The position numbers and the translations under genes were made by a program. Below the pieces are notes generated by a model, which had not been told where the DNA came from, made no database searches, and saw nothing but the letters and a program-made list of their open reading frames with translations. From Massariosphaeria phaeospora (Eukaryota > Ascomycota > Dothideomycetes > Pleosporales), in NCBI GenBank assembly GCA_011032825.1, contig JAADJZ010000005.1:935001-999000 (forward strand): 64,000 bases of DNA, written 5' to 3'. Shown here piece by piece: positions 40,575 to 51,940 of the stretch (the first letter of the stretch is position 1; every line of letters starts with the position of its first letter).

Positions 40575-41448
40575 ATGGAGTCTGCTGAAACCCACACCCG
40601 CCGGCCGTCGTCCCGTGATGATGGGGATGGGGGCACCTGCAAATCCGCTACGCCACGGCCAGAGCGCAACAGCGTCGTCCCGCCGTACTGGCAGCTGCAT
40701 GCCCGTAGTGACAGCAGCGTGAGCTTCGGCGCGGCGACGGACCGCCCAACCCCCATCCTGCTGGAGGACCACACCGACGAAGGATGCGAGCAACGCAGCG
40801 CGCTGTGGGCAAAGCAGGTCACCATTGACGACTATGTGGTTGTCAGCGGCACGGCGCCGGGGTTGGGTGCCTATGTCGTCTGGAACTGCACCGTGGAGAC
40901 TCTGGATGTAAGTGTCACTGGACGGCCGCGCTAGCATCCGCGTGCAACTATCTCTGCAGCCATTGCTCATCTATCTGGAACCCTCGTCGACAGCCGACTG
41001 ACGAGCCGCAGGGTGGCCCCATGAAGATTATCAAAAGGTGGGTGGCACTGGCGAGATTGGCCATCGAGTCCCCAGGCTCACCAGGCTAGATATTCCGAAT
41101 TCGAAGAGCTGCGGCACAGGCTGGCCGAAACCTTCCCCCATGCCACGGGGTCCATGCCTCCGCTGCCGCCCAAATCAATCGTCTGTAAGTCGTCTGCGGG
41201 TGATGCACCCCACTTGCCCGATGAGAGAGGGCACCGATATTGATAGCTGGCAACTCTTTAGCTCGATTTCGACCGAGGTTTCTAGCACGGCGGATGGAGG
41301 GTCTAAAATATTTCCTGAAGTACGTACACCCACCCCACCCCGCCACCCCGCAGCACTAGCGGATATCGAGCTGACTATTTTTAGTTGCATTATGCTCAAC
41401 CCCGAGTTTGCTGGGTCTCCGGTTCTCAAGGAGTTTCTGTTCTCATGA
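40575..41448 (+). CDS. PX-domain endosomal protein, Ypt35-like
   Basis: Five exons (40575-40907, 41012-41037, 41090-41184, 41262-41319, 41385-41448) give 191 residues; the second exon is only 26 nt. All four introns (52-104 bp) are GT-AG and phase-consistent. The last 110 residues form a PX domain: VSGTAPGLGAYVVWNCTVE, GGPMKIIKRYSEFEELRHRL (the Arg-Tyr core of the PI3P site), PPLPPKS and RFLARRMEGLKYFLN, ending in GSPVLKEFLF. This arrangement matches yeast Ypt35, which binds PI3P on endosomes and the vacuole and recruits Vps13. The N-terminal 75 residues are disordered; in yeast Ypt35 the corresponding region carries the Vps13-binding motif, which I cannot confirm here. The start at 40575 is preferred to 40407. 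Confidence 0.88.
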
Positions 41449-42398
41449 CAATCTTGCCATTTGTACATATCTATTGCGCTTCTTCTTTCTGGACACAGCA
41501 CTTTCCCGCGCAGAATTCCGGCACTCGCCTTGGAGATTGCATACGACGTACGGCCCGGATAGCGAAATAATGGTTGATCGATTGAAAATTTCGGTATTTC
41601 TCTCATTTGGTTTCGGGCACAGAGCTGGATGTGGGGCGGGTGAAGCGTAGAGCTACTTCATAGGTAATATCTAATGCAGAAACCAGACAACCGGAGCTTC
41701 TACATGTTCGAGGACGAGAGACTTTGGGGAATGGATTATTCACTTCATCATAGATAGTATTCGGCTATGGACACCCTCGTCCATGAATTCGTGTCCGCCA
41801 GCTAAAACGCGCACCTTACACCTCAGTAAGTTTTTATAGTACATTACCTAGTATGCTAGACACAATAGAGCTTTGTAAAGATAAAAATAGGCTCGCTAGC
41901 TATTGCTAGAATTACTTATACTGTCAAGAGCATTGCCTAAAGCTATCTTACTGGTAAATCGGACACGAATTCATGCACGGGGGTGTGGATGGCATGACGT
42001 TGGGAAAATGAAGATGTTGGAGGGTCCAGCCAGACGTGATTGGCTGGGCCGAGGTGGTGGCGTTGGACGATCACTTGCACTTCGGACCATGCAAGACTTC
42101 AATTCGCTGGGGCTGGTCCGATGGAGTCTGGCGTAGGGCATTTTGATATCGTCCATGTGTGCATTTACGGGGTACAGTGTATCCAGAAGTGAGGCCGGAT
42201 CTGATGCGCTGCACGCCCGCAGTTCCCACGTCGAGCTCTGCACCTCGCCTGCTGAAGGACAGCCCAAACGAGACGGAGACGTGCCCCTAACAGCAACAGC
42301 CGCGCTTTACTGACCCGTCGAATCTCGCCCACCCGCGCAATGGCAGCTCGCGGGCCCGAATAACAGCAGGCGGAAGATGCGCCAGACACCCGCACACG
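41449..42398. other. Intergenic region with MITE A3
   Basis: Between the PX gene and the SAS4 gene. Apart from the MITE (about 41764-41993) no feature is recognised. Confidence 0.5.
41764..41993 (+). mobile_element. MITE family A, copy 3 (best-preserved ends)
   Basis: CATGAATTCGTGTCCG (41782-41797) and its perfect reverse complement (41960-41975) bound the core; the match continues outwards over ACACCCTCG / GGGGGTGT with few mismatches. The interior shares GCTTTGTAAAGATA, GCTATTGCTAGAATT and TACTGTCAAGAG with copy 1. No coding capacity. Confidence 0.8.
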
Positions 42399-43943
42399 AT
42401 GATGGCCAACCCGACACGGCCACCTCTGACGAGGCACACCAAGTCGCCCACCGACGAGATTGAGAACGGCGCGCAGCCGCCCAACGCGCCGCTCAGCACG
42501 CGCCGCTCATCGCGAAGCACGCCGCTGCGCTCGCTCGGCGACCAGAAGGCCGCGAGAGCGCTGCGAGCGACACCTGCGAAGCCTGCCCGCACCAGCTCCA
42601 GGAAGCGGCCAGCCACAGCCGCCGCTCTCGTCGCTGACGCGCTACCCAACACAAGACCTCCCACCAAAGTCACCGTTACACAACCACATGGCGAACTGCT
42701 GGCCGTCACCAACGGAGTGGCCAAGCCGCCGCTGGGCATTGCCGACGACGACGTTGCCTCTGGCCGCTCGACCCCCAGGCCGAACGGCGCAGCCGCGCTC
42801 GCGGTGCCGGGGTCGGCCGCAGGCACGCAGGCACACGCCCAGGACAAGCGGAGCCTGCGCAGCCAGGACGGCGGCTCGCGGCTGAAGAGCGACCTGCCCA
42901 TCTACTTCGCCAACTACGACGATGTCATTGCGGGTGTGCCGCGGACAGCGGGTATGTGATCGGAGCAGACCACGGATGGTGGAGTGCCTGGCTAATCGGC
43001 GCATGCAGACTTCCTCGAGCTCAACACGCCCATCTACATCGTCGACGAACCCCCCAAGAAACCCCACGACCAAGAGCCCTCCGAAGCCTCACGCAAATCA
43101 GCGAGTCCGAGCCGCGCACGGCAACTCCAAGCCCACACACCACCCCGAAGCCCATCAGACCCCGCAAGACTCGCCCAACAGTCCTCAATCGCCTTCCAAG
43201 TCCTCGACTATTCTGCAATAACGCGGCATCTCCGCAATGACGACCAAGAAGACCCTCTTGCTGACTCGGTATACTTTGCCCAGCACCGGCGGGCCGAGCG
43301 GAAGGAGAAGCAGCTCCGCAACATCGAGAAGGAGCGAGCCATGCACGAGAAAGTCCAGCTCGAGCGGCTCCTCGACGGCCTCCAAGGCCCCGACTGGCTG
43401 AAAGTCATGGGCATCACTGGTGTCACGGACGGCGAGCGAAGAGACTGGGAACCGAAGCGTGACTACTTCGTCCGCGAAGTGGAGGCGCTCGTAGACAAAT
43501 TCCGCATCTGGAAGGAAGAAGAGAAGAGGCTACGTGCCGTGAAAGAAGCCGCACTTGCTGCCCTTGAAGACGAAGACGAGGAAGAAGAGTCCTCCGTATC
43601 AAACATAACCAACACACTTAGTGCAGAGCGATCTACATCCCAGCACCGGCGCAAAGACATCGAACCCCCGCGCCCTCGACGGCCTCCTCGCCCGCACGGC
43701 TTCGTCCTCCCTCCTGTCCCTCTCGAACCCCAATCCCCCTTCAAATCCTTCTACGCCAAACCGCACCTGCGAGCCGCGGCGCTAGGAAAACACCGCCACG
43801 GTCGCAACGCGACGGCTTTTGGCCTCCCAATCCCCGACTTCCACGAACACGACTTCGAGTTGCCGCAGGAATTCGTCAGTGCGAACACGCTCCGTGACAA
43901 CGCGCGGAAACGCAGGCGCGTGAAGCGCGAGAGCAAGTCGTAA
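42399..43943 (+). CDS. SAS4-domain protein (something about silencing complex subunit 4)
   Basis: Two exons, 42399-42951 and 43009-43943 (intron 57 bp), give 495 residues. The junction joins DDVIAGVPRTA to DFLELNTPIYIVDEP, a conserved stretch. The SAS4 domain (about residues 280-370) reads KVQLERLLDGLQGPDWLKV, MGITGVTDGERRDWEPKRDY and FVREVEALVDKFRIWKEEEK. In yeast Sas4 pairs with Sas2 and Sas5 in a histone H4 Lys16 acetyltransferase that limits silent chromatin spread. The N-terminus is basic and Ser/Thr/Pro-rich; the C-terminus ends in KRRRVKRESK, a probable nuclear signal. The start could be either of two adjacent ATGs (42399, 42402). Confidence 0.88.
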
Positions 43944-45203
43944 CGCTCGGCGAAAGGTCACAGCACTGTTATCTTCTCTTACACCTTTTCGTTTACTTCT
44001 TCTTTTGTGTTAATCTAGGGCTTTTTTTCTTAGTGGCATCATGAATACCCTTTCCTTGACTGCCTACTCTGTTCTGTTACACACACTTTCCTGCAAAAGG
44101 GGGGAAAAGTCGGACGGGCATTCTGTTCGGGTAGGGGGCGTGCAAGACAGGCGTTTTTTTCTTTCTTGTATCATGATGGTCGCATTAGGGGACGAAAGGA
44201 ATGGAAGGGAACGACGATGTGAGCTTTCATGTGTGTGTGCTGTAGGACGCGGACTCGGACGCAGCGTGGAATGGGGTGTATGTAGTATCGAGCAGGCTGA
44301 CCGTAGAGCACGATTCTTAAAAAACAGAGTGTATCGTTTATTTGGGTGTCTTGTTTTTTTTTTTTTGCGTGTTGGTTCGCGTGAGACTGGGGGAGTGTGT
44401 TGCGAATTTTACGTGATATGCATCAACTCTGGCATCGGGCTGCTTACCTTCAACGGCACTCCCCTGGCATAATTCGTTTCCGATGCGCACCTTAGGTGGG
44501 ACTATACACTTTTCACCTCTACAAGCCCTACCAGACATTACCTAGTATGCAAGATACAATAGGGCTTCGTAGGGGTAGAGGCACACTTTCTACCTGTTGC
44601 TACAACATCCTATACTGTCAAGAGGATCTCCCTCAAGTTTATCGTTCGTTATCGGACATGAATTCTGCCAAGGGGGTGGTGACGGCGCGTGGACGTGGCT
44701 ACTGTCTGTTTCACCCCCGACGTGGCTGTTGGCTGGAATAGAAATGGGTAGGTTAGGTCGGAGCATCGTTTTTAGTAGCCTAGAAAGAAGGAAAGGGAAA
44801 GCCTATTTGAGCTTCTGCGGCGTTTGGGTATAGATGAGCTTAGCTTGGCTCAGCTTGGCTTGAGTTTGGATAGATGGACGGACACCTTGGGGGCAGGAGG
44901 CTGGCGGGTTGGGAGTCTCGTCTCTCACGTGGTCTTGCGGTCTCCTGCGATCGGCTTCATTTCATTAAGCTATGGGATAATATTCTGAGCGCAGTGTTTT
45001 TGCCTTGTCTTAGTTGCTGACGGGATAGGAGAAACGTAGGTGCATGAGGAGCCGGCATCAAATGAGTGTAGTGAAGAGAAGTTGGGTTCGCAAGCGTTTT
45101 CGTCCCCTTCTTTGTTTCCAGTTCTTGCATGGCAAACCATGGCTCATATACTGCTACGGTAGGTAGCAATAGATATCGGACTTTGGCATCATAGGCTTCT
45201 CTG
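43944..45203. other. Convergent intergenic region with MITE A4
   Basis: Between the ends of SAS4 and the decayed secreted gene. Contains the MITE at about 44451-44688 and a poly-T run near 44350. No gene recognised. Confidence 0.5.
44451..44688 (+). mobile_element. MITE family A, copy 4
   Basis: Left core GCATAATTCGTTTCCG at about 44467-44482 and right core CGGACATGAATTCTGC at about 44653-44668, with outward matching (CACTCCCC / GGGGGTGG). Interior GGCTTCGTAGGGGTAGA and TACTGTCAAGAG match the other copies. The diverged CG-rich interior suggests it is not RIP-mutated. Confidence 0.7.
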
Positions 45204-48200
45204 TCAGCAAGTCCACCAGCAGTCCGCCTCACGGTTCTACGCAACAGTTAATAACAGCAGCACTATCAAGACAAAGGAGACTCACCGCTTTATACCCCCC
45301 CTTACGGTGATGGTGTTCCCCACGATCCCAAGCGCCTACTTTGCAATGAGGCATGACTTTCTCATCCAGGTCGTTAAAGTCCATATTCGTCAGGTCGCCG
45401 ATCTGGATTTTCAAGCCTTAGTGTCCAGATTTCTTTTCCACGTGAACGCCGATATTGTAGTTCATGGGCAGAGAATCCGCCGGCATTATTAACGTCGAGG
45501 CGAATTTGGTGCGGCCGGAGAAGGGCCAGGAGATGGTGTTTCGGTTGTCGTAGACTTTCAATTCGAGGTCGACGTCTTTTTTGTCGACGAATGTTTGCTT
45601 GAGGTGGATGCGGCATGTACCATGTGCGAAGAGCGGAGAAGGTGAAGGCGGAGGCGGTGATGGGGGGAGTGTGGTTGTTTGGGAAGGAGTGGGCGTAAAT
45701 GAGGAAGGCGTCTCTGGTGGATGTCCTGGACATTGGTTGACACTTGGCTGTGTTGGATAGGCGCAGCCGATTGATAAAGTCTTACTCACAGTAGTAGTCC
45801 ACAAGGGTGCTACCACTCCACCACAGTTACAATAGTCGGCATAGCATAGGGCTCGGTCCTTCAGGTTGTTGGCGATAACGTGCGCACAGCCGGGAACGCC
45901 GTCAACCCCCGGTCTCTTGCCAGTAGGTGTTGAGTGAGATAGAGTGGCCGATAAACGTGGGCTCGTCAAGGAACCGGAACTTCGCATTGGTGCAGATCTA
46001 GTAACGGAAGATATCGTTGTGATCGAATACTGAGAAGAACTAGCTGACAGTGATTGATTAGACGAAGTGGTTGACAGCGACTGCGTTGTCCTGGAAGATA
46101 GAGAGCTTTTCGTTCTGGTTGACATAGCATCCGTCGGCCTGGATCCGCCCGTCGTAGAACCTGTTCTTGTGTGAGGTTTCTTACAACTACCGGAGACACA
46201 GGCGCAACGCTCCCGGGAAGAGTCCTGGACGCCACTGTTCTCCCCGCTCCACTCCAAGTCAACCACTTGACAGTCAAGAGGTGTCCAAATCTTGGAATAC
46301 ACGGGCGTGGGTCGAGCCTCTGCCCATAACTCTACGCCCGCTGCCCATTCGCCATCGTCGCTCAAAACGGCCATGGGATCGTATCGGAGCATAAACTTCC
46401 CTTGCATGTCTTTATAATAGTCAGGATTGCCACCTTCGTGCGGAGGCCCACTGTTTGGGTCGAATCCACCTTTAGTGTCATAGTCGACAACCAACACGTC
46501 GTCGTCGGAATAATCATCCACGTCTTCGAATGCCTGCCTTATAGTAGTCCTGATCAAGCCGATGTGATCCGCATATTCTAGGGTATGCCAACTCGTCTGG
46601 GACTCATCCTCGGGTTTCACGTCGCGAGGCGTGATTATTATGACCTTAGTACCAGAACCAGATGAGCATGTGCCTGTGCTTACAAGACAAGCCAGCTTCC
46701 TAAATCTATATGGAGGCTCGTCCATGTCGCATTGCCCCGCTCCGCCTAGGCTCATAAGGACATCTTCATAAAAATCCCGCGGCATTTCACCGGTTTTCGG
46801 AATGTCAGGATGGTCGCCAAAGATGTTCCAATGCCCGTCCTCTTCATCCTTAAACAAGAACGACGGGACTTCCCAGAAGTGTGACCACCACACTGCATGC
46901 TTGGACACAACCATGATTGAAGTACAGCCGTAGAGATTGACGAGGCCTAATGTCAGTCGCTCGTCTTGAAGTTCTCGAAACAAGGCTGCTGGGCTCGCGT
47001 CGCCGTTGTGGTGTCCATGAGGTACGAATGTTCTCTGGTCACTCTCAAACAACTCATCATCGTTTTGAATCTCCTGGGCTTTCTTGAATTGCTGCTTCAT
47101 GAATTTCTCAATGTCGTCCTGGTTGTTTCCTTCAGGCTGAACAAACACCGCATTCGAGGCGTCTAAACCTTCAGGCGATATCTTAGAAACGTTCATGAGG
47201 TTAGCTGTATTAGGTTAGCCGGTTGAGAATGACCATGGTGGTGGTTGGCGCAGTACCTAAGTGTATTCCGTTTTGAACGTCAACATAGTCCGACCCAATA
47301 CAAAGTCCACAGGCTATACCGCAGGGCTCGCGGCCAAGACAGATCGGCTCGTTTTTTGTACCCCTAGATGTTTTTCTGGACCCTGAACCAGTGGCAGCTG
47401 GACAAACACCAGATGATGCTCTTGAGGAACTACTAGATATAGTGAGACTTGTGGAAGAAGCTGCGGAAGAAAAAATTGAACTGAAGGTTGAACGGGGTTG
47501 GCTAAAGCTGGATGGTGTAGCAGTCCCCGATCTAATCGAAAGTGAGCTTGTTGTTGAAGATATTCGGGCTGTGTCTTGCTCATCTGTTTTTAAAGCTTTT
47601 TCTGAAGACAAGTGCGAAGGCTTTAGAGATGAACCAGTGTCTGGCAAATCAACGGTCGGCGGATTGAGGCCCGGACTTGTCATAAACTTAACTGAATTAA
47701 ACATATCAATCAGTTGCGCCGCGGTATTTTTTTTGGCTTCTTGAAGTTGGATAGCGTTTCCAGCAACGCCTCCAACTGTACTCGCAATGTTGGCTGCCAT
47801 GTTAGCCACACAACGGATCGTATTGATAAGGGGACCAATGAACAGTAGTCCGTTGCCGCTCCGCGTGCATGAGTCTCCCTTCTTGTCATCATTATCTCTA
47901 GAGGTTTGTCGGATGATACTGCCAGCATGCGAAATAAACCTCTCGATGCCTTCCAGAGCAGCAGTTTGCTTCGGAAGTTTCGGGTCTTGTATCCAACCGT
48001 CAATCGCTAGGGCAACTTTCATCCAGTCCAGGGATAGCGCTGTGACACTTGTTGACATCCGGGCTCCGGTCGGCTCCAGAGTTGTGGTGACAGTGTCGGT
48101 GAACAGTACTAATTTAGTAAGATCACCTCCAGATAGCGCTGGTAGAACTTTGGTAGAACCAAGCGTAAAGGTGGTAATCATGATTATCGCAGGACCGTTG

Positions 48201-49480
48201 AAAGTGCCTGGAAGTACAGTGGTAAGAGTCTGCCCACCAACGGTGAATGTGAGTATAGGTGACGCCAAGGGTGTTGCTTCGGATGTCTCATCTTGGTTGG
48301 TGGACATTGTAGCAGTGGAGGGACGTAGAGTTGAGCTTTCCTCCTGAGGAGATGGCGGTTTCCAGCGTCGAGTTCGAGCTGGAAAGTTGATGAGTGGCAT
48401 CTTTCGTTCCAATAGAAAATGACGCCGAAGACCCACTGCTGTTCGACACCATGGCGGTGGGAGAATTTGGTTGACCAGATACAAAGCTTTCAGAGCTCAA
48501 GTCAGTGAGGACAGTTGAACCTCGAGTCCAAGAAGAGAAACGACTGATAGAAGTTGTTTGTTCTAGCTGGCCGCTGGTAATCGTCGAAGAAAGTTGACTA
48601 TGGTGCTGGGAGGTCGAGAAGCTATGGGGTGTGTTCCGCTCCTTCGAGGATGAGGAGATTACTGATAATGATGACCCGACACTTTTCGACGCATGCGAGC
48701 TGGTTGAGTCACCAATTGAAAGAGTCGACGGCCGTGTTCCAGTGGATAAGTCTGATACAGGGGACGTCAAAGTCGATACAGTGACTTGGGTGGGAATGGA
48801 TACAGAAGTAGAGAACGAAATATTTCTAACAGAAGAGCTGGAACCAGAGGAATTATGAGCTCAAGAAGAGCGCGCTTCCTCTGAAATAGTTCCGGATGTG
48901 AGAAGAGTACTCGTACTGCCTGGCATACTAGAGGATCTGGAAACAGTGGCTGAGGAGAAGCTGGAGAGTGACGTCCCAAGGCTTGCGGAAGTATCTGACG
49001 GAAGATCGGATGACTGCGGTTCGCGCGTGCTTGTTCGAATTGATGAAACCCGAGATGTGTCCAGGAGGGGTGTTGTCGTTGATACGTTGCGAAGTGAGTT
49101 TGAGATTGGGATCACAGGTTGTCGCGGTGAGTGCAAGCAGTGCGTTGGGAATTGAGGATTGAACTGAGGTTGTATTGTGTGTAGCTACGAACGGTAGATA
49201 TACATGGGTGGCTGTAAACAGCGCTAGTGCAGGATGGGTAGTCGCACCACACCGAAGGTGAGGCGCGGATTGCTTCATGAGGCAAGAGAGCCTCAAACCT
49301 TGACACAGGTGCAGAGGGACCGTAGCTGGCAGATTCAGAAGTGCACCCACACGAGGTGGAAAGGAATGGGGACGCCTGTATGCTTCCACAGGGACTTTGT
49401 GTGTTAGGCAATGACAAGGTAAGGAGCAACAAATGATTCCAAATAAGCGCACGGATTCCAATTTTGGGAGAGAAGCGCAT
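45204..49480 (-). pseudogene. Large secreted Ser/Thr-rich protein gene, apparently decayed
   Basis: Coding-like sequence runs for about 4.3 kb. A signal-peptide-like start lies at 49480 (NHLLLLTLSLPNTQS). A long Ser/Thr-rich part follows (49136-48340) with an in-frame TGA at 48863-48861. The frame then shifts near 48340 into ILTFTVGGQTLTTVLPG and a helical segment (LLFIGPLINTIRCVANMAA). A clean 52 bp GT-AG intron (47256-47205, branch GCTAAC) leads to a globular domain (NLYGCTSIMVVSKHAVWWSHFWEVPSF). A second Ser/Thr stretch and a C-terminal domain follow, with TAA in frame at about 45420 (VEKKSGH-stop-GLKIQIGDL). The last exon, 45236-45204 after a 49 bp intron, ends DCWWTC. Both stops are one C-to-T change from CGA or CAA. 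The TAA could instead lie in a 39 bp in-phase intron. The 5' exon structure is unresolved; function unknown. Confidence 0.6.
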
Positions 49481-50146
49481 TTTGCCGTCGAGTCTTAGCG
49501 AACGTCTAAGACGACGCAAATAAGCCAGAGTGAGGATATCAGTGAGGATCAGCGTTTTGAGCCAATATATAGATATTGGATTTCGCTCTGTAAGCAACAG
49601 TGCAGTGAACCACATGTCTCGTGGGCTACCACCAGATTAGAATTGGTGTCGCTGGATAGATCAGAAGAAAAGTGTGTAAGGCAAACATTTTGCTTCCAAG
49701 TGACCGGATAGTGATCCGTAGGGACACGGAAATCGTAGCAATGGTGGTCCGTGTAGGATTGTATAAGTACCGCCATTCCGGCGGATAACACCATAGCAAA
49801 GCGAATGAAACGTTATCGAACCCAGTGACCGGCCAGATTTCTAGTCGGAACCCTCACGTGCCAAGCAGAAGGAACAAAATACCCCAGAATGGTCTGAGCG
49901 TGATTCTTGCTTCATTCCACATTTGGAAACCGACGACAGATTGCGAAAATCGTCCGTATTGGTTTCACTGCGGTTGTGGCCCCACTGTACAGGCACCCGT
50001 TAGTGAAACGACTCTTCCGTTTTTCCAATATGGATATACAAGGATCCTCTTTCTTTCTTCCAATTAGGGTACGTGGTTTTGTTTGTATCATACTGCACGG
50101 TGACCTCGGGCTATCATTCCAATTGCCGGTATAGATATGTGTGTTC

Positions 50147-50930
50147 CACTACGGCGCCTCGCGCACTAAATAAGGGGTAGAAAACGGTCCACTAATTAGG
50201 GGTAAATATGGGACGCTATAAGGGGTGCGTACACCCCTTATGTAGGGGGTTTTAAAGCGAATTTTGGCAGGGTTTTGCGTACAGGTACGATTTGATAGGC
50301 TCGAGCAAAGTGGGTAACAACGTGAGCGCAATTGAACTGTGGTTGATTGACTAGAGCTAGCTACGGTTGACACCCCTCCCCCCCCCCGCCATGCGGCCAT
50401 GGCCATGAGGCGCTGGCTCTGGCGGCGGCTCCCCACCCCTAGAATCCGAACTGCCTCATCGACGTCATCATCTCGCCCATCATCTCGCCCATCTCCTTCA
50501 TCTCCTCAATCTCATCCATCTGCTCCACCATCTGCGCCGTGCAAATTAGTACTTAATTCGTCAATTGGCAGTGAAGATTGCCTACTCAGTGTGAGATTGC
50601 GCATAGAGCAGATGGCTGAGCAGGCGCAGAGTAGGTGGATGAGATTGAGGAGACGAAGGAGATAGGCGAGGTGATGAGCGAGGTGATGAGAGAGATGAGG
50701 GGGTAGAGCTGCCTATATAGTTGCCCTCGGGCGCCGGCTCTCCGCGCGAGCCATCTCGGCGGCCATAGGCGCGAGCCATCTCGGAGGCCACTCAGGGGCA
50801 GCAATCTCAGCGGCCATCTCAGCGCTCTGCCAATTGAGATAGATACGGGGTGTATACACCCCTTATATAGAGGCGTACACCTCTAATTAGAGGTGTACAC
50901 CTCTTATTTAGTGCAAATGTCGCCGTAGTG
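50147..50930. mobile_element. Foldback-type inverted-repeat element, 784 bp
   Basis: The ends are CACTACGGCG (50147-50156) and CGCCGTAGTG (50921-50930), followed inside by GCACTAAATAAG on both arms. The arms continue to match imperfectly over most of the element: a CATCTCGCCCATC / CTCCTCAATCTCATCC block near 50465-50520 reappears inverted near 50630-50700. Short perfect palindromes lie near the right end (GGGGTGTATACACCCC at 50847, GAGGTGTACACCTC at 50890). No target duplication is clear and no transposase frame is present. Confidence 0.7.
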
Positions 50931-51134
50931 TCGGTGCCCTGCGCGCGATGCAAGCGACGTCTATGACAGACAGTATCAGTCGTCGTCAACTGCTCTTTCC
51001 GCCTGTCGTGTAAAGGAACGGGAAATATTGAAAATTTGTAACATGACCGGATTTCGTGATGAAAGATGTGTCTCGTTATGAGTCGGCGGTGAACAGATGA
51101 AGGATGGATGGGAACACGGCCAGAACGTCAGATA

Positions 51135-51340
51135 GTTGCTGACATAATCCATTGCCAACAAGGAAATCTCCAGGCTATCCTCTTGACAGCCTAGGAGATT
51201 TTAGCAATAGGGAGATTATCTACCTCTATCTTTACAAAGCTATATTGTACCTACTATACTACGTCTAGAAAGAGAGAGGTAAGAGAAGAGGGTAGGGATG
51301 TAGGCAGGTGCAGATGCTAGCTGGCTGCTAACCGATTTGG
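51135..51340 (-). mobile_element. MITE family A, copy 5 (inverted, most diverged)
   Basis: On the minus strand the signature TAGCTTTGTAAAGATAGAGG, then CTATTGCTAAAATCTCC, TAGGCTGTCAAGAGGAT and TTGGCAATGGATT follow the same order as copy 2. End repeats are strongly decayed. Confidence 0.6.
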
Positions 51341-51940
51341 TGCTAGACCGGCAGCCGTGTCATCACTGGGACGGGCTACCGGTAAGCTCACGACCTCCCG
51401 AGTTACTCACCACTGTGACTTCGTCCACAACCACTGACGCTTTTTTCATGCTTTCCAACGATATCAGCACATGTTGTTTTAAGCTAATTCTATATCTTTG
51501 CAAACATTTCAACCTTGGCCTTCGGAGCGCCTGCCTTGTGTTTGCGCCTTTGAGCCTACAATGCAAGCGCATTCATAGCTAAACTTGTACACAGCACAAA
51601 GTACAATTCAACGTGTTTGATGTCTATCAGGACGCGAAACACAACCTTAAAACTTATATACCTAGATTCTTTTCATAATCTGCAGGGCGACACAACGTTT
51701 TCCAAAGACACTGAAAATAGAACCCGACGATTATACGCTAGCATGGTGCTCTTTGTTCTCCAAAGTGGTTTTCAGCTTTTCCCTGAGTCTTTGTTCTACT
51801 GTGTTTGAACAATGCATTGTTCAAAGGAAACGTTGTTCATATACGTCGGAGACTAATTAGATGCATCTTACAAGACATGTTTATATCAATCCTGCAACCA
51901 AATTCTTATCTATATCCCGAGTGGAGTATAACCTAGCATC

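Larger units (their letters stand above)
49481..51940. other. Gene-poor region with a foldback element and MITE A5
   Basis: Holds the foldback element at 50147-50930 and the inverted MITE copy at about 51135-51340. The rest is low in coding signal; no gene supported. Confidence 0.5.

Noticed and set aside
42287..42901. 204-codon minus-strand frame opposite SAS4 exon 1
   Set aside because: Mirror frame of a GC-rich real exon; no motif.
45378..45500. Reading the TAA near 45420 as part of a functional 39 bp intron (GTGGAA...CCAG)
   Set aside because: It has an ACTAAG branch-like word and keeps phase, but the donor is poor, the length is below the usual minimum, and the excised residues look coding. 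Kept only as an alternative.
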